DNA of 64,000 nt, taken from the NCBI GenBank assembly GCA_046346965.1, contig JAXMHB010000019.1, positions 18,670 through 82,669 on the forward strand. The letters run 5' to 3'. The notes under the pieces are model-generated. The model worked only from the letters and a program-made list of their open reading frames with translations, ran no database searches and was not told the origin of the DNA. A program made the translations under genes and the position numbers. The stretch's first letter is position 1, and every line of letters starts with the position of its first letter. Shown here in pieces: positions 29,596 to 39,546 of the stretch. This stretch comes from JAXMHB01 sp046346965. GTDB taxonomy: Bacteria > Pseudomonadota > Gammaproteobacteria > Xanthomonadales > SZUA-5.

Positions 29596-31185
29596 TCAAG
29601 CCAGCGGGCGGGGGCGGAAATCGAAGGCGTCCTCGCCCACCGGCACGCCCATGCTGCGCAGCTGCTGCGCCCGCGTGACCACGGTGGCGCCTTCCAGCAG
29701 ATTGCGCGCCACCTGGATGGCGCTGCGCTGCGCCGGGTCCTGCAGGAAACTGCCCTTGACCCAGGTGTTGAAGGCGCCCATCGCCGGACCGCACCAGATC
29801 TGATAGTCGGCGCGGCGCTCGCTCAGGCCATCGATGGCCCAGCGGCTGGCCAGTCCCAGGTAGCTGCGGAAGACCAGCGCCATGCGGTGTTTGGCATCGC
29901 GCTCGGCGCGCGCCACCTGCGCCGGATCGCGCTGCTGCCAGAAGGCGCGCGTGGACGCCCAGGCGGCCTCGAAACTAGCGCGCAGGATGCTGTTCTCGAC
30001 CTTCTCGCGCTCCTCGGCGGGGATCGCTTCCAGCGCGGGATAGCTGCGATACAGCTCGTACAGCCTGCGCGCGCGCGGCGCGAACAGCGAGCCGCGCTTG
30101 AGCACCTGCACATCGACGCCCATCTCGAACATGTCGGCGGCCGGCGCCATGGTGACGTCGGCCATGTCGACCTCCGCCAGCATCTGCCGTGCCTCGGCGC
30201 AGATGCCGGCTTCCACGCAGCCCTGATTCACCGAGCCGGTCTGTACATAGTCGGCGCCGAGTGCGAAGGCGGCGGCGACCGCGGCCGGCGTGCCGAGGCC
30301 ACCGGCCGCGCCGATGCGGATCGGCACCGGATAGCGGCGCTCGCGCGCGATCTGGCTGCGCAGCGTCGCCATCTCCGGGATCAGCGCGCTGAGCGGACGG
30401 TTGTCGGTGTGGCCGCCGGAGTCGGCCTCGGCGGTCAGGTCCTCGGTCAGCGGCAACTGCTGCGCCAGCGCCACTTCCTCGGCGCTGAGCAGCCCGCGCG
30501 CCTGCAGCTTGTCCAGCATCGCGGCGCTCGGCGGCGACAGGAACTGGCGCGCGACCTCCGCGCGGGAAACCTTTGCGATCACCCGATTCGGGCGCTCGAT
30601 GCGGCCGTCCGGCAGCTGCCGCAAGCCGCTGCAGGCGTAGCGGATCAAGGCCGGCGTCAGCCGCAGATAGGCCGAGGCCTCGATGCAGCGCACGCCGCGG
30701 CGCAAGTACAGATCCGCCACCGCCTCCTCGTGCGCGGGCTCGGCCGGGTTGTGGATCAGATTACTGCCCCAGGGCAGGCCGGCCGGATCGAGTTCGCGCT
30801 GCAGTTCGTCGAGCGCCGTCTCGATGCGCCCCAGCGACAGGCCGGCCGCACCAAAAAAGCCCAGGCAGCCGCCGTGCGCCATCGCCTTCACCAAAGCCGT
30901 GCTGGCAATGCCATTGGCCATGGCGCCGGCGATGTAGGCGTAGCGCGTGCGCTGCTGCTCGCAGAAGGCGCGACTGCCCAGCCATTCCGGGTACAGCGGC
31001 GGCAGCAGTGCCACCCGCGTCAGCCCGGCGCCGGCCGGTGCATCGCCGCTGGCGACACCGAGCCTGCCGGCGTCATCGCGATAGACGCTGAGCGTGCTGC
31101 GGGCTTGTGCGGCGATGGCCGCGATCGCCGACGGCGCAAAGGCCACCTCGGCAGGGGACAACGGGCGGGAGTTTGAATGTGGCAC
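29596..31185 (-). CDS. pfaD: PfaD-family FMN enoyl reductase
   Basis: About 529 residues of the PfaD/FabX-like TIM-barrel enoyl reductase. Visible are AMANGIASTALVKAM near the N-terminus, the FMN-binding IGAAGGLGTPAAVAAAFALGAD region, and the C-terminal YQIWCGPAMGAFNTWVKGSF typical of PfaD. It reduces enoyl intermediates in trans during chain growth. The start is uncertain: GTG at 31185 is used, but an ATG at 31239 would overlap the divergent tetR start. Similarity to PfaD begins shortly after residue 5 of either choice. First gene of the three-gene operon. Confidence 0.9.
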   Translation of the reverse strand: MPHSNSRPLSPAEVAFAPSAIAAIAAQARSTLSVYRDDAGRLGVASGDAPAGAGLTRVALLPPLYPEWLGSRAFCEQQRTRYAYIAGAMANGIASTALVKAMAHGGCLGFFGAAGLSLGRIETALDELQRELDPAGLPWGSNLIHNPAEPAHEEAVADLYLRRGVRCIEASAYLRLTPALIRYACSGLRQLPDGRIERPNRVIAKVSRAEVARQFLSPPSAAMLDKLQARGLLSAEEVALAQQLPLTEDLTAEADSGGHTDNRPLSALIPEMATLRSQIARERRYPVPIRIGAAGGLGTPAAVAAAFALGADYVQTGSVNQGCVEAGICAEARQMLAEVDMADVTMAPAADMFEMGVDVQVLKRGSLFAPRARRLYELYRSYPALEAIPAEEREKVENSILRASFEAAWASTRAFWQQRDPAQVARAERDAKHRMALVFRSYLGLASRWAIDGLSERRADYQIWCGPAMGAFNTWVKGSFLQDPAQRSAIQVARNLLEGATVVTRAQQLRSMGVPVGEDAFDFRPRPLA

Positions 31186-31195
31186 TGAGTGGCAC
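31179..31195. promoter_or_regulatory. Candidate TetR operator in the tetR-pfaD intergenic region
   Basis: GTGGCACTGAGTGGCAC is both a direct repeat of GTGGCAC and a palindrome with a single mismatched pair around a central G. It lies between the divergent tetR and pfaD genes. A TATAAG box read toward pfaD (31212-31217) overlaps a TATATC box read toward tetR (31213-31218). A repressor bound here could control both promoters. Confidence 0.45.
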
Positions 31196-31226
31196 TTTGT
31201 GGAATGCGCCCTTATATCCTTCGCCC

Positions 31227-31841
31227 ATGCCAAAGTCATCCTCTCGCCGCGCCGACAAGAAAGACGCCACCCGCCGGGCGCTCGTGCGCGCTGCCAATCG
31301 GCGCTTTCATCGCGATGGCTTTGACGCCACCACGATCGACGACATCTGCGCCGACATCGGCGTCAGTCGGCGCACCTTCTTTCGCTATTTCCCGAACAAG
31401 GAGGCGCTCGCTTTTCCGCACCGCGCCGAGCGCCTGGAGCGCTTTCTGGAGCTGCTGGAAGGCGCGCCGGAGCAGGAAAGCCCCTTTGTCAGCCTGCGCG
31501 CGATCTCGCAGGTACTGGCGCGCGAGTACGCCGCCAATCGCGAGCAGTTGGTGGCCCAGCAGCGGCTGATTCAGAGCGCCCCGGCGCTGATCGCGCGCGA
31601 GCACGAGATCGATCACGACTGGGAACGCGCGATGGCCGAGGTGTTCGCGCGCCGATTCGCCGGCGGGCCGCATCCGGAGTTGCGCGCGCGCATGCTGGCG
31701 GGCGCCGCGATCGGGCTGATCCGCGCCACCATGCGCTATTGGTTCGAGCACGGCGGCCACCCGGATCTGGGTGCGCTCGGCAGTCAGGCCCTGGATGCCT
31801 TGCAGGACGGCTTCGTCGCCAGCACGCGCCGCGTCGGCTGA
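31227..31841 (+). CDS. TetR family transcriptional regulator
   Basis: 204 residues. N-terminal TetR helix-turn-helix (about residues 14-60) with TTIDDICADIGVSRRTFFRYFPNKEAL, followed by an all-helical ligand domain of unknown specificity. Starts at ATG 31227. Divergent from the pfaD-pfaA-pfaC operon across a short gap with a candidate operator, so it most likely represses that operon and itself, perhaps responding to an acyl-CoA or lipid. It could instead act on the ABC exporter genes that end just beyond it, in convergent orientation, but there is no promoter there. Confidence 0.9.
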   Translation: MPKSSSRRADKKDATRRALVRAANRRFHRDGFDATTIDDICADIGVSRRTFFRYFPNKEALAFPHRAERLERFLELLEGAPEQESPFVSLRAISQVLAREYAANREQLVAQQRLIQSAPALIAREHEIDHDWERAMAEVFARRFAGGPHPELRARMLAGAAIGLIRATMRYWFEHGGHPDLGALGSQALDALQDGFVASTRRVG

Positions 31842-31896
31842 GGCGAGGATGAGCCGCCGCGTGGGCGGCCGCGCCGATGCGCGGCCGCCCGCGTGC

Positions 31897-33072
31897 TCAG
31901 GCGGCGCGCAGCGCCGTGGTCACCGGCATCCGCGCCGCTGACAGCGCCGGCAGCAGCCCGCCCATGAAGCCGATGGCCAACGCCAGGCCGATGCCCGAGC
32001 GCAGCAGTTCCGGCGTCACCCGGAAGTTGAACACCACCTGGGTAAAGCCGGCGCCCAGCGTGGTGACGGCGTAGTTGTTGAACAACAGCCAGGCCACCGC
32101 CGCGCCGATCAACCCGCCCACCAGCGCCAGCAGCATGCTCTCGATCAGCACCGAGACCACCACCGGCGCCGGGCCAAAGCCGATCGCGCGCAAGGTGGCG
32201 ATCTCCTTGGTGCGCGTCGACACCGAGGCATACATGGTGTTGAGCGCCGCGAAAATCGCGCCGAAGGCCATCACCACCGATACGATCAGCGTCAGCACGC
32301 GAATCATCGCGGTGGACTCGCCGCTTTGCTTCGCGTAGTAGCCCACCTGCGACTCGGCGTCGACGTTGAGGCGGCGATCGGCCTTCAGCGCGGCCTGAAA
32401 GCCGGTCAGCGCAGCGGCGTTCTCGAGCGCCACCAGCACCAGCGAATAGCCACCGCGGCCGAAAGCGGATTGCGCCGTCGCGGTGTCGATCCACAGCTCG
32501 CTGTCGTGCACATTGCCCGACTCGAACACGCCGACGATGGTCCAGTCCGCGCCGCGGATGCGCACCACCTTGCCGAGTTCCGCCCCTTCGAACTGGCCGG
32601 CCACGCCCTTGCCGACCATCATTTCGTTGAGGCCAGGCTCGAACTTGCGGCCGGCGATGATCTTCAGCTCCGGTCGCAGCTCAAAGCCGGCCGGCTCGAC
32701 GCCACGCAAGGTCACATTGCCTGAACTGCCGGAGCGCTTGAGCGGCAATTCGGCGATCAGCACCAGTTCGCGCGAGGCCAGCGGCTTGCCGTCGCTGCCC
32801 TTGCGCACACCGGCCTGCTCGGCGATCAGATTGGCGGAATCCGGATCGAGGCCGCTGTTGAGTTCGGCGTCGGAGCCACCGCGCAGCACGATGGCGCGCT
32901 CGGCGCTGCCAGTGGCCTTGAGCGTGGACCCCAGGCCCTCGCTCATCGCCAACAGCGCGGTCAGCACGCCGACCACGCCGGCCAGACCGACCACGATCAC
33001 CAGACTGGCGCCGAGGCGCTCAGGCAGGTTGCGCAGGTTCATCCAGGTGATCTCGAAGATCTGCTGAAACAT
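31897..33072 (-). CDS. ABC transporter permease, FtsX/MacB-like (second permease)
   Basis: 391 residues. One N-terminal helix, a large periplasmic domain (about 40-260) and three C-terminal helices: the FtsX domain with STRTKEIATLRAIGFGP between helices. Last gene of a four-gene unit; works with the other permease, the ATPase and the adaptor to move a substrate outward or extract it from the membrane. An AAGGA ribosome binding site precedes the ATG at 33070-33072. Confidence 0.92.
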   Translation of the reverse strand: MFQQIFEITWMNLRNLPERLGASLVIVVGLAGVVGVLTALLAMSEGLGSTLKATGSAERAIVLRGGSDAELNSGLDPDSANLIAEQAGVRKGSDGKPLASRELVLIAELPLKRSGSSGNVTLRGVEPAGFELRPELKIIAGRKFEPGLNEMMVGKGVAGQFEGAELGKVVRIRGADWTIVGVFESGNVHDSELWIDTATAQSAFGRGGYSLVLVALENAAALTGFQAALKADRRLNVDAESQVGYYAKQSGESTAMIRVLTLIVSVVMAFGAIFAALNTMYASVSTRTKEIATLRAIGFGPAPVVVSVLIESMLLALVGGLIGAAVAWLLFNNYAVTTLGAGFTQVVFNFRVTPELLRSGIGLALAIGFMGGLLPALSAARMPVTTALRAA

Positions 33073-33082
33073 GAGGATTTCC

Positions 33083-34246
33083 TTAGCGTCCGGCCAATGC
33101 ATCGACGATCGACAGGCGCTGCGCGCGCAGCGCCGGCCACAAACCCACCAACAGCGCCATCGCCACGATCACGCCGAGGGCGCGCAGCCAGGCGGCCAGA
33201 TCGAAGGGCAAGGGCGGGAAGCCGATCGAGGCGGTCAGACCCGGGCCGACGGCGGTCGCCACCGCCATTCCGGCAAGTCCGGCCATGCCGACCAGCAGCA
33301 AGGCCTCGACCAGCACCAGCATCAGCACCGTGCCATCGCTGAATCCCAGCGTCTTCAACACCGCCAGCTCCGGGATGCGCTCGCGCAGCGATTGCATCAT
33401 GGTGTTGGCGGTCAGCAGCAGGATGGTGAACATCACCGCGCTCAGGATGGCGGTGACGATCAGGCCGATATCGCCGATCTGACGCGCAAAGCCGAGCTGA
33501 AACTCGCTCTCGGTCTGGCTCTTGGTCTCGTTGGCCGAGTTCAGAAAGCGCGCGTCGATCGCCGCCGCCACCGATTCCATCAGCGAGGCCTGCGCCACCT
33601 GCACGTTGTAAATGCCCGCGCGGCCGGCCCCGAACTGATTGGCCTCGTCGAAGTAGTCGAAGTTGATGTAGACCTGATTGGAGGTCTGTCGGCGGTAGTT
33701 GTCGTCGATGCCGTCGAAGATGCCGACGATGTCGAACTGCCAGTCCTTGCTGCCGTCCTTCTTCGGAAAAATGTTCGAGGACAGCGGCAGCTTGTCGCCG
33801 ATCTTCCAACCGAAGCGCTCGGCCGCCAGTTTGCCGACGACGATGCCGGTGCGGGTCTCCGCGAAGGCCTTTTTCTGGTCCTCCGGCATCACCCACTCGG
33901 GGAACATGGCGGTCCAGCGCGCCGCCGGCACGGCAAAGCCAAACACGTTGTTCGGCGAGTCCTGGTACACCGCGCCGAACCATTGGCGCCAGCTGACCGC
34001 CTGCACGCCGGGTATGGCTTCGATCTCCGGCAGCATGCTGAGCGGCAAGGACACCGTGAACGAGGTGCGCGCCTGCACCACCAGGCGCGTGCTGGCCACT
34101 TCGCCGGTGCCGCTGGAATTGAACAGCGCGTTGACCGCACTCAGCAGCCCGAACAGCAGGAAGGCCGAGAAGATCGACAGCATCGTCAGGATCGTACGCG
34201 TCTTTTTGCGAAACAGGCTGGCGAACAACAGACGGAAATATTTCAT
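33083..34246 (-). CDS. ABC transporter permease, FtsX/MacB-like (first permease)
   Basis: 387 residues, same topology as the downstream permease: N-terminal helix after LFASLFRKKTRTILTML, periplasmic domain, then three helices with RERIPELAVLKTLGFSD. The two permeases are paralogous and likely form a heterodimer. Ten bases separate each gene in the run. Confidence 0.92.
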   Translation of the reverse strand: MKYFRLLFASLFRKKTRTILTMLSIFSAFLLFGLLSAVNALFNSSGTGEVASTRLVVQARTSFTVSLPLSMLPEIEAIPGVQAVSWRQWFGAVYQDSPNNVFGFAVPAARWTAMFPEWVMPEDQKKAFAETRTGIVVGKLAAERFGWKIGDKLPLSSNIFPKKDGSKDWQFDIVGIFDGIDDNYRRQTSNQVYINFDYFDEANQFGAGRAGIYNVQVAQASLMESVAAAIDARFLNSANETKSQTESEFQLGFARQIGDIGLIVTAILSAVMFTILLLTANTMMQSLRERIPELAVLKTLGFSDGTVLMLVLVEALLLVGMAGLAGMAVATAVGPGLTASIGFPPLPFDLAAWLRALGVIVAMALLVGLWPALRAQRLSIVDALAGR

Positions 34247-34256
34247 GGCCCGGCCC

Positions 34257-34946
<690 letters not shown>

Positions 34947-34978
34947 GGCGGGCACTCGATGGACGTTCAGGGGTGCAG

Positions 34979-36205
34979 TTACGGGGCGGTGGTGATCAGC
35001 GCGCCATCGGCCAGCCCGGCCGGCGGCGTGCGCACCACGGTGACGCCGGCATCCAGCCCGGCCGTGAGATTGCGGAAATCGGCGATGGTGGCGCCGGCGC
35101 TCACCTGGACGCGGCGCACGCGCTCGCCCTCGACCACATAGACCACGCTGGCGCCATCCTGCTCGACGACGGCGCTGGCCGGCACCAGCACGCCGACCAG
35201 CTGCGGTCGCGTGTCGGCCTCGGCCTTGCGCGGCTCCAGGAAGCGCACGCGCACGCCCATGTCGGGCACGATGCGGCTGTCTTTGACGTCGATCGCCACA
35301 CGCACGCGCACGGTGGCCTTGGTGCGATCGGCGGCGGGAATGACGGCGATCACCGAGCCCGGAATCTTCCAGTCCGGATAGGCATTCAGCGTCGCCTCGA
35401 TCGGCATGCCGTCGCGGACGCGGCCGATGAAGGACTCGTTGACGTCGACCTCGATCTCCAGTGAATCCATGTCGACGATGGTGCCAATGCCGGTACGGGT
35501 GAAACCGCCGCCGGCGCTGATCGGCGAAATCATCTCGCCCGGCTGCGCCGCCTTGGCGATGACGACACCGGCAAAGGGCGCGCGAATCACGGTCTGGTCC
35601 AGCGAGACCTGCGACACCGCGGCCGCTTCCTCGCTGACCTTGACCTGGCGCCGCTGGCTTGCCAGCCGGGCGCTCAGCGACTCCGCCTGCGCGCGTGCCG
35701 CATCCAGCTGCGCCGCGGTGCCGAGCTTGCGATCGTAGATTTCCTGCTGGCGCTTCAGATCCGCCTGTGCCTGGCGCAGATTGGCCTCGATTTCGGCCAA
35801 CTGCGAGCGCGCGCTGCCCAGCTGCGCCTGCGACAGCGCCAGCTGCGCCTGCTGCTGCGTGTCCTCCAGCGTCGCCAGCACCTGGCCGGCCTCCACCCGC
35901 ATGCCTTCCTCGATCAGCACTTCGCGCACTTTGCCGGTCACCTGCGCCGACACCGTGGCCTGACGCCGGGCGACGACATAACCGGAGGCATCCAGCACCG
36001 AGTTGCTGGCCTGCGTGTTGGCTGCCACCGCGACCGCGGTGTCAACGCGGATCGCCGCCGGCGCGCGCGTGCTCCACCACCAGCCGGCGCCGCCCAGGAC
36101 CAGCAGCAGCACCAGCACCCACCACGGCACACCGGCGCGCGCCGGCGCCGCGGCCGGGGCGCCGCGTTCAATCCGCAATTGGCTCAGCAAATCACCTTGA
36201 GACAT
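34979..36205 (-). CDS. Periplasmic adaptor (HlyD/MacA-type membrane fusion protein)
   Basis: 408 residues. One transmembrane helix (about 27-43), biotinyl-lipoyl half-motifs on both sides of a long alpha-hairpin (about 120-200, Ala/Gln-rich with heptads), then beta-barrel and membrane-proximal domains. Bridges the ABC permeases to an outer-membrane channel, as MacA does for MacB. First gene of the ABC unit. No TolC-like gene is present here, so an unlinked channel is expected. The substrate is unknown; nearness to the lipid synthase makes its product one possibility (inference only). Confidence 0.92.
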   Translation of the reverse strand: MSQGDLLSQLRIERGAPAAAPARAGVPWWVLVLLLVLGGAGWWWSTRAPAAIRVDTAVAVAANTQASNSVLDASGYVVARRQATVSAQVTGKVREVLIEEGMRVEAGQVLATLEDTQQQAQLALSQAQLGSARSQLAEIEANLRQAQADLKRQQEIYDRKLGTAAQLDAARAQAESLSARLASQRRQVKVSEEAAAVSQVSLDQTVIRAPFAGVVIAKAAQPGEMISPISAGGGFTRTGIGTIVDMDSLEIEVDVNESFIGRVRDGMPIEATLNAYPDWKIPGSVIAVIPAADRTKATVRVRVAIDVKDSRIVPDMGVRVRFLEPRKAEADTRPQLVGVLVPASAVVEQDGASVVYVVEGERVRRVQVSAGATIADFRNLTAGLDAGVTVVRTPPAGLADGALITTAP

Positions 36206-36330
36206 AGGTCAGACAGTCCAGAAAAAGGATGGTGGGATGCTGGCACAGCGCGTGTGGGCGCGCTGTCCAATCTCCGTCACCGCTGTCATGCAGACTGACC
36301 GAACTGGATGACGCGCGTTAGTGACGATCG

Positions 36331-36744
36331 TCACCCGGCAGCGGATGACCGATGGCGGGTGCTGTCGCGCTGCAGAGCTTGCAGGCAGGCAAGCGCCGCC
36401 GGGCCCTCCGCCCAGGGCACGAACAGATGATCGTGATGCTGCGCGGCGATCACGTTGCAGGCGATCCCGGCCTGCGCCAGCGCCTGCGCGACGGCCGCCG
36501 TCAGACCCACCGCCGCGAGCTCGGAGGCCACCGTCAGCGTCAGCCAGGCGGCCCGGAAGTGAATCGTCAGCCCGGCGGCCCGGGCGTCCTGCTCGCGCAG
36601 GATCAGCGTCCAGCCTTCGGTCTCGCGAAAACAGCCGAGCAGCGGCAGCTGCTGCCAGCCCGCGCCGGCCGGGCTGGCGTAGACCCAGCAGTCCGGGTGC
36701 AGCTGCGGTTCCAGACTCTGCAGCATCTGCGTCAGGGGCGTCAT
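36331..36744 (-). CDS. ACT domain-containing protein
   Basis: 137 residues resembling the small ACT-like proteins of the DUF2241 type: a variable N-terminal part with a W-x-L-I-L-R segment, then LTVASELAAVGLTAAVAQALAQAGIACNVIAA and HHDHLFVPW. ACT domains bind amino acids; the ligand here is unknown. Its ATG overlaps the stop of the upstream membrane regulator by four bases, so the two are translated together. Confidence 0.78.
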   Translation of the reverse strand: MTPLTQMLQSLEPQLHPDCWVYASPAGAGWQQLPLLGCFRETEGWTLILREQDARAAGLTIHFRAAWLTLTVASELAAVGLTAAVAQALAQAGIACNVIAAQHHDHLFVPWAEGPAALACLQALQRDSTRHRSSAAG

Positions 36745-38510
36745 CGGGTGTCCTCGGGCGCGGTTTGCAGTGCGTGGCAGGCGGCCATGCGCAGCAGATC
36801 GGGGTAAGGTGGATCGATCCAGCAGCCCGGGTTGCGCTGTCCCAGCTGCACGGCCAGCAGCGCCGCGGACTCGCGATGCGGCGATTGCTCGATGCCGCTG
36901 GCGCGCGCCTCGTCGAGCGCAGCGGCGGCCTGCTCGCGTCGCCCCGCGGCATAAGCGTGCCAGCCGGCCACCAGCGCCGGCTCGCCGCGGCCATAGCGAT
37001 CATCGGTGGCGCCGGCGGTGGCCAGAAACTGCCCGCGCGGATACAGCTGCAGTCGCGCGTTCAGGATTTCCAGCTCGACCAGCGCCTGCGGTACCTCTGG
37101 CGGCGCCAGATCGCCGGCTTGCTGCAGCAAGGCGCGGGCACCTTCCGGGTCCTGGTGGCGCCAGGCCAGTTCTGCTGCCAGCGCCAGCAGCGGGCTGGCT
37201 GAATCGGCACGACCGCTCTCGCGCAGCGCGAAAGCAGCGCGCCGCAGCCGGGCATCGGCCTGCGGATCGTCCTGCAGATAAGCGAGCGCCGCCGCCAGTT
37301 CCAGCGCGTGGTTGGCCAGCTGGGTGACGCCCTCGGCCTCGGCGCGCTGCGCCAGCGTGTCCAGGCGAGACAGCGTGTCCGCTGCGCGGGTCGACCACGC
37401 CAGCCGCGCCTCCACGTAGGCGCGCAGCAGGGGCGCCTCGGCCAGACTGCCGGCCGCCAGTGCCTGGCGCACGGCGGCCTGATCGCCATAGGAGGCGCGG
37501 TCGGCCAGCACATACATCAGCGTCGGCGGCGGCGGACGATCCAGCGGAATCGCGCGCAAATGGCGCAGCGCACCGCTGTCATTGCCGGTCTGGATGTCCA
37601 GATGCGCGCGGCGCAGGCGCAAGCGCCACGCCTCCGGTCGCAGCGTCAGCAAGGCATCGACGATCGGCCGCTCGGCGCTGGCACCGTCCAACTGCGCCGC
37701 GGCGTAATCCACCATCAATCGCGCATAGGGGCTGTCCTGCGGCTGCAGACGGGCACGCGCATCCGCGATCAGTGCCGGCAGCGTCATCGAGTCGTCGGTG
37801 CCGTAATGAATCGCCCGCAGCGCCGGCAGCAGCGCGCAGCCCGGATCACTGGCGGAGGCACTCTGCAGCAGCCGCCGCGCCTGTGCCATGTCGCTGCGGT
37901 CCATCGCCTGCTCGACGCTCTGCAGCAGCGCCGCCGTTTCCGGCCGCGCGCTGCGCAGATCGGACTGGCGCAGCGCATAGGCGCTGAACACCAGCGCATC
38001 GCCAGCCGGGCCGGATCGCGGCGCGTACACCAGCGTCAGCAGCGTGGCCAGCACCAGCAGGCCCACGGCCAACCAGACATAGGGGGGACGACTGCGCGGC
38101 GGCACCGCCAGCACCGGCGTGGCCGCCACCGGCGCCGCGCTCGGCGGCGCTGCGCTTGCCGGCACGTTTGCGACCGGCGGCGCCAGCAAGCGCTCCACCG
38201 CCGCGTCCAGACGCAGCCCCTGCTTGCGCACCGTCACCAGCGCTGGCGCCTCGCTGCCGAGCAGCTCGCGCACGCGGCTGATCAGCTTGTTCAGCGCATC
38301 GTCGCTGATCTCCTGGCGCGGCCACACCGCATCGAAGATCTGATCGCGCGTGCACACGCTGCCGGCGTGCTCGCACAGCAAGGTCAGCAGCTTCAGCGGC
38401 AAAGGCGTCAGCGCGGTCTCCACCCCGCCGACGCGCACACAGGCGCGGCGAAGATCGATCTCCACCGTACCGACGCGATAACCGATGCATTCCCGACCCG
38501 CGTTGCTCAT
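36741..38510 (-). CDS. ToxR/CadC-type membrane regulator with TPR-like periplasmic domain
   Basis: 589 residues. N-terminal OmpR/PhoB winged helix (about 10-105, LLTLLCEHAG...RDQIFDAVW...LNKLISRVRELL), Pro/Ala linker, one transmembrane helix (144-162), then about 400 residues of Ala-rich helical repeats of TPR type with QQAGDLAPPEVPQALVELE. One-component membrane regulators of this kind sense a periplasmic signal and bind DNA directly. Divergent from the ECF sigma operon across 122 bases, and so a candidate regulator of it. ATG 38508-38510 was chosen over a start 14 codons upstream. Confidence 0.85.
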   Translation of the reverse strand: MSNAGRECIGYRVGTVEIDLRRACVRVGGVETALTPLPLKLLTLLCEHAGSVCTRDQIFDAVWPRQEISDDALNKLISRVRELLGSEAPALVTVRKQGLRLDAAVERLLAPPVANVPASAAPPSAAPVAATPVLAVPPRSRPPYVWLAVGLLVLATLLTLVYAPRSGPAGDALVFSAYALRQSDLRSARPETAALLQSVEQAMDRSDMAQARRLLQSASASDPGCALLPALRAIHYGTDDSMTLPALIADARARLQPQDSPYARLMVDYAAAQLDGASAERPIVDALLTLRPEAWRLRLRRAHLDIQTGNDSGALRHLRAIPLDRPPPPTLMYVLADRASYGDQAAVRQALAAGSLAEAPLLRAYVEARLAWSTRAADTLSRLDTLAQRAEAEGVTQLANHALELAAALAYLQDDPQADARLRRAAFALRESGRADSASPLLALAAELAWRHQDPEGARALLQQAGDLAPPEVPQALVELEILNARLQLYPRGQFLATAGATDDRYGRGEPALVAGWHAYAAGRREQAAAALDEARASGIEQSPHRESAALLAVQLGQRNPGCWIDPPYPDLLRMAACHALQTAPEDTR

Positions 38511-38632
38511 GGGCCATGAATACCAGAGCGTGTGCGTCCAGGTCCTGTGCACTGCTGACCGTCACCCGCGAGCGATTGCGCGTAAGCGCAGTGGCTTGCG
38601 ACGAATCGCCGCTGTGGAGCGTATGTCAGACC

Positions 38633-39157
38633 ATGAACGCTTCAACCGACCCCCTGCAGGTAGAGATCGACTGGCTGCGCCGGGCACGCCAGGGCGATTC
38701 CGCGGCCTTCGCAGCGCTGTACCTGCAGCATTCGGCGGCGGTGTACACGCTGGCACTGCGCATGAGTGGACAGCGCAGTGAAGCGGAAGATCTGACGCAG
38801 GAGACCTTTCTGCGTGCGCTGCAGTCGCTGTCCAGCGCGCGTGAGGGTGTCAGCCTCGGCCCCTGGCTGAAGCGGATCGCCGCCAATCTCGCCATTGATC
38901 GCCAGCGGCGTCTGCGCCCCGGCGGAGAACTGGAGGAAGACTGGTGCGACGGCTGCGCCGTCGCGCCAGGTGAGACGCTGGATCTGATCGACGCCCTGGC
39001 ACGCTTGGACCCGATCGCGCGCAGCGTGGTCTGGCTGGCGCTGGTGGAAGGTTGGACGCACCGCGAGCTGGCGGACCGTTACAGCCGCAGCGAGAGTTGG
39101 TCGAAATCCGTGCTGGCGCGCGCGCTTGCGCGCCTGAAGCTGGAGCACTCCGCATGA
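38633..39157 (+). CDS. ECF-type RNA polymerase sigma factor
   Basis: 174 residues. Region 2 (about 12-80) with GDSAAFAALYLQHS and RSEAEDLTQETFLRALQ, region 4 (about 115-170) with LDPIARSVVWLALVEGWTHRELA. Start at ATG 38633. The next gene overlaps by four bases and encodes a membrane protein likely to be its anti-sigma factor. The target regulon is unknown. Confidence 0.92.
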   Translation: MNASTDPLQVEIDWLRRARQGDSAAFAALYLQHSAAVYTLALRMSGQRSEAEDLTQETFLRALQSLSSAREGVSLGPWLKRIAANLAIDRQRRLRPGGELEEDWCDGCAVAPGETLDLIDALARLDPIARSVVWLALVEGWTHRELADRYSRSESWSKSVLARALARLKLEHSA

Positions 39158-39537
39158 ACGAGATGGACGAGTTGCGTCGGAAACTGTCCGAGCTGCCGAT
39201 CGAAGCGCCGCCGCCATCGGTTTGGCTGAATCTGCAAATGGCCCAGGCCGAGCTCTGCCCGCGTCCGCGGCTGCGCCGTGGACAACGCTGGCGGGTCGCT
39301 GCCGCCGTGGTGCTGCTCGCGCTTGCGCCGGCCCTGGTCTGGCGCATGCCGCAGCCGCCACCCGCGCAGGCTTACCCGGACGCCGCCGCCGCGCTGCGCG
39401 CCGTCGACCGCGAGCTGCAGCAGCAGTACGTGCGCGGCGCCAGCGATGCAGAGCTGGAACCCCTGTGGCGCCAACGCGAGCTGCTGTTGCGACAGCTCGA
39501 ATCAGCGCCTGACACCTCCCCCACCATTCGCATCTAG
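39154..39537 (+). CDS. Putative anti-sigma factor, single-pass membrane protein
   Basis: 127 residues with no recognised family. A short N-terminal cytoplasmic part (MNEMDELRRKLSELPIEAPP), one hydrophobic helix at about residues 47-62, and a periplasmic coiled-coil-like tail (AVDRELQQQYVRGASDAE...RQRELLLRQLES). Position directly after, and translationally coupled to, an ECF sigma gene makes an anti-sigma role likely, but no zinc-binding ZAS motif is present. Confidence 0.72.
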   Translation: MNEMDELRRKLSELPIEAPPPSVWLNLQMAQAELCPRPRLRRGQRWRVAAAVVLLALAPALVWRMPQPPPAQAYPDAAAALRAVDRELQQQYVRGASDAELEPLWRQRELLLRQLESAPDTSPTIRI

Positions 39538-39546
39538 GAGAGTCCC

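Noticed and set aside
16979..31841. Search for a phosphopantetheinyl transferase (PfaE) in or near the synthase operon
   Set aside because: No protein of that family was found anywhere in the window; it is presumably encoded elsewhere.
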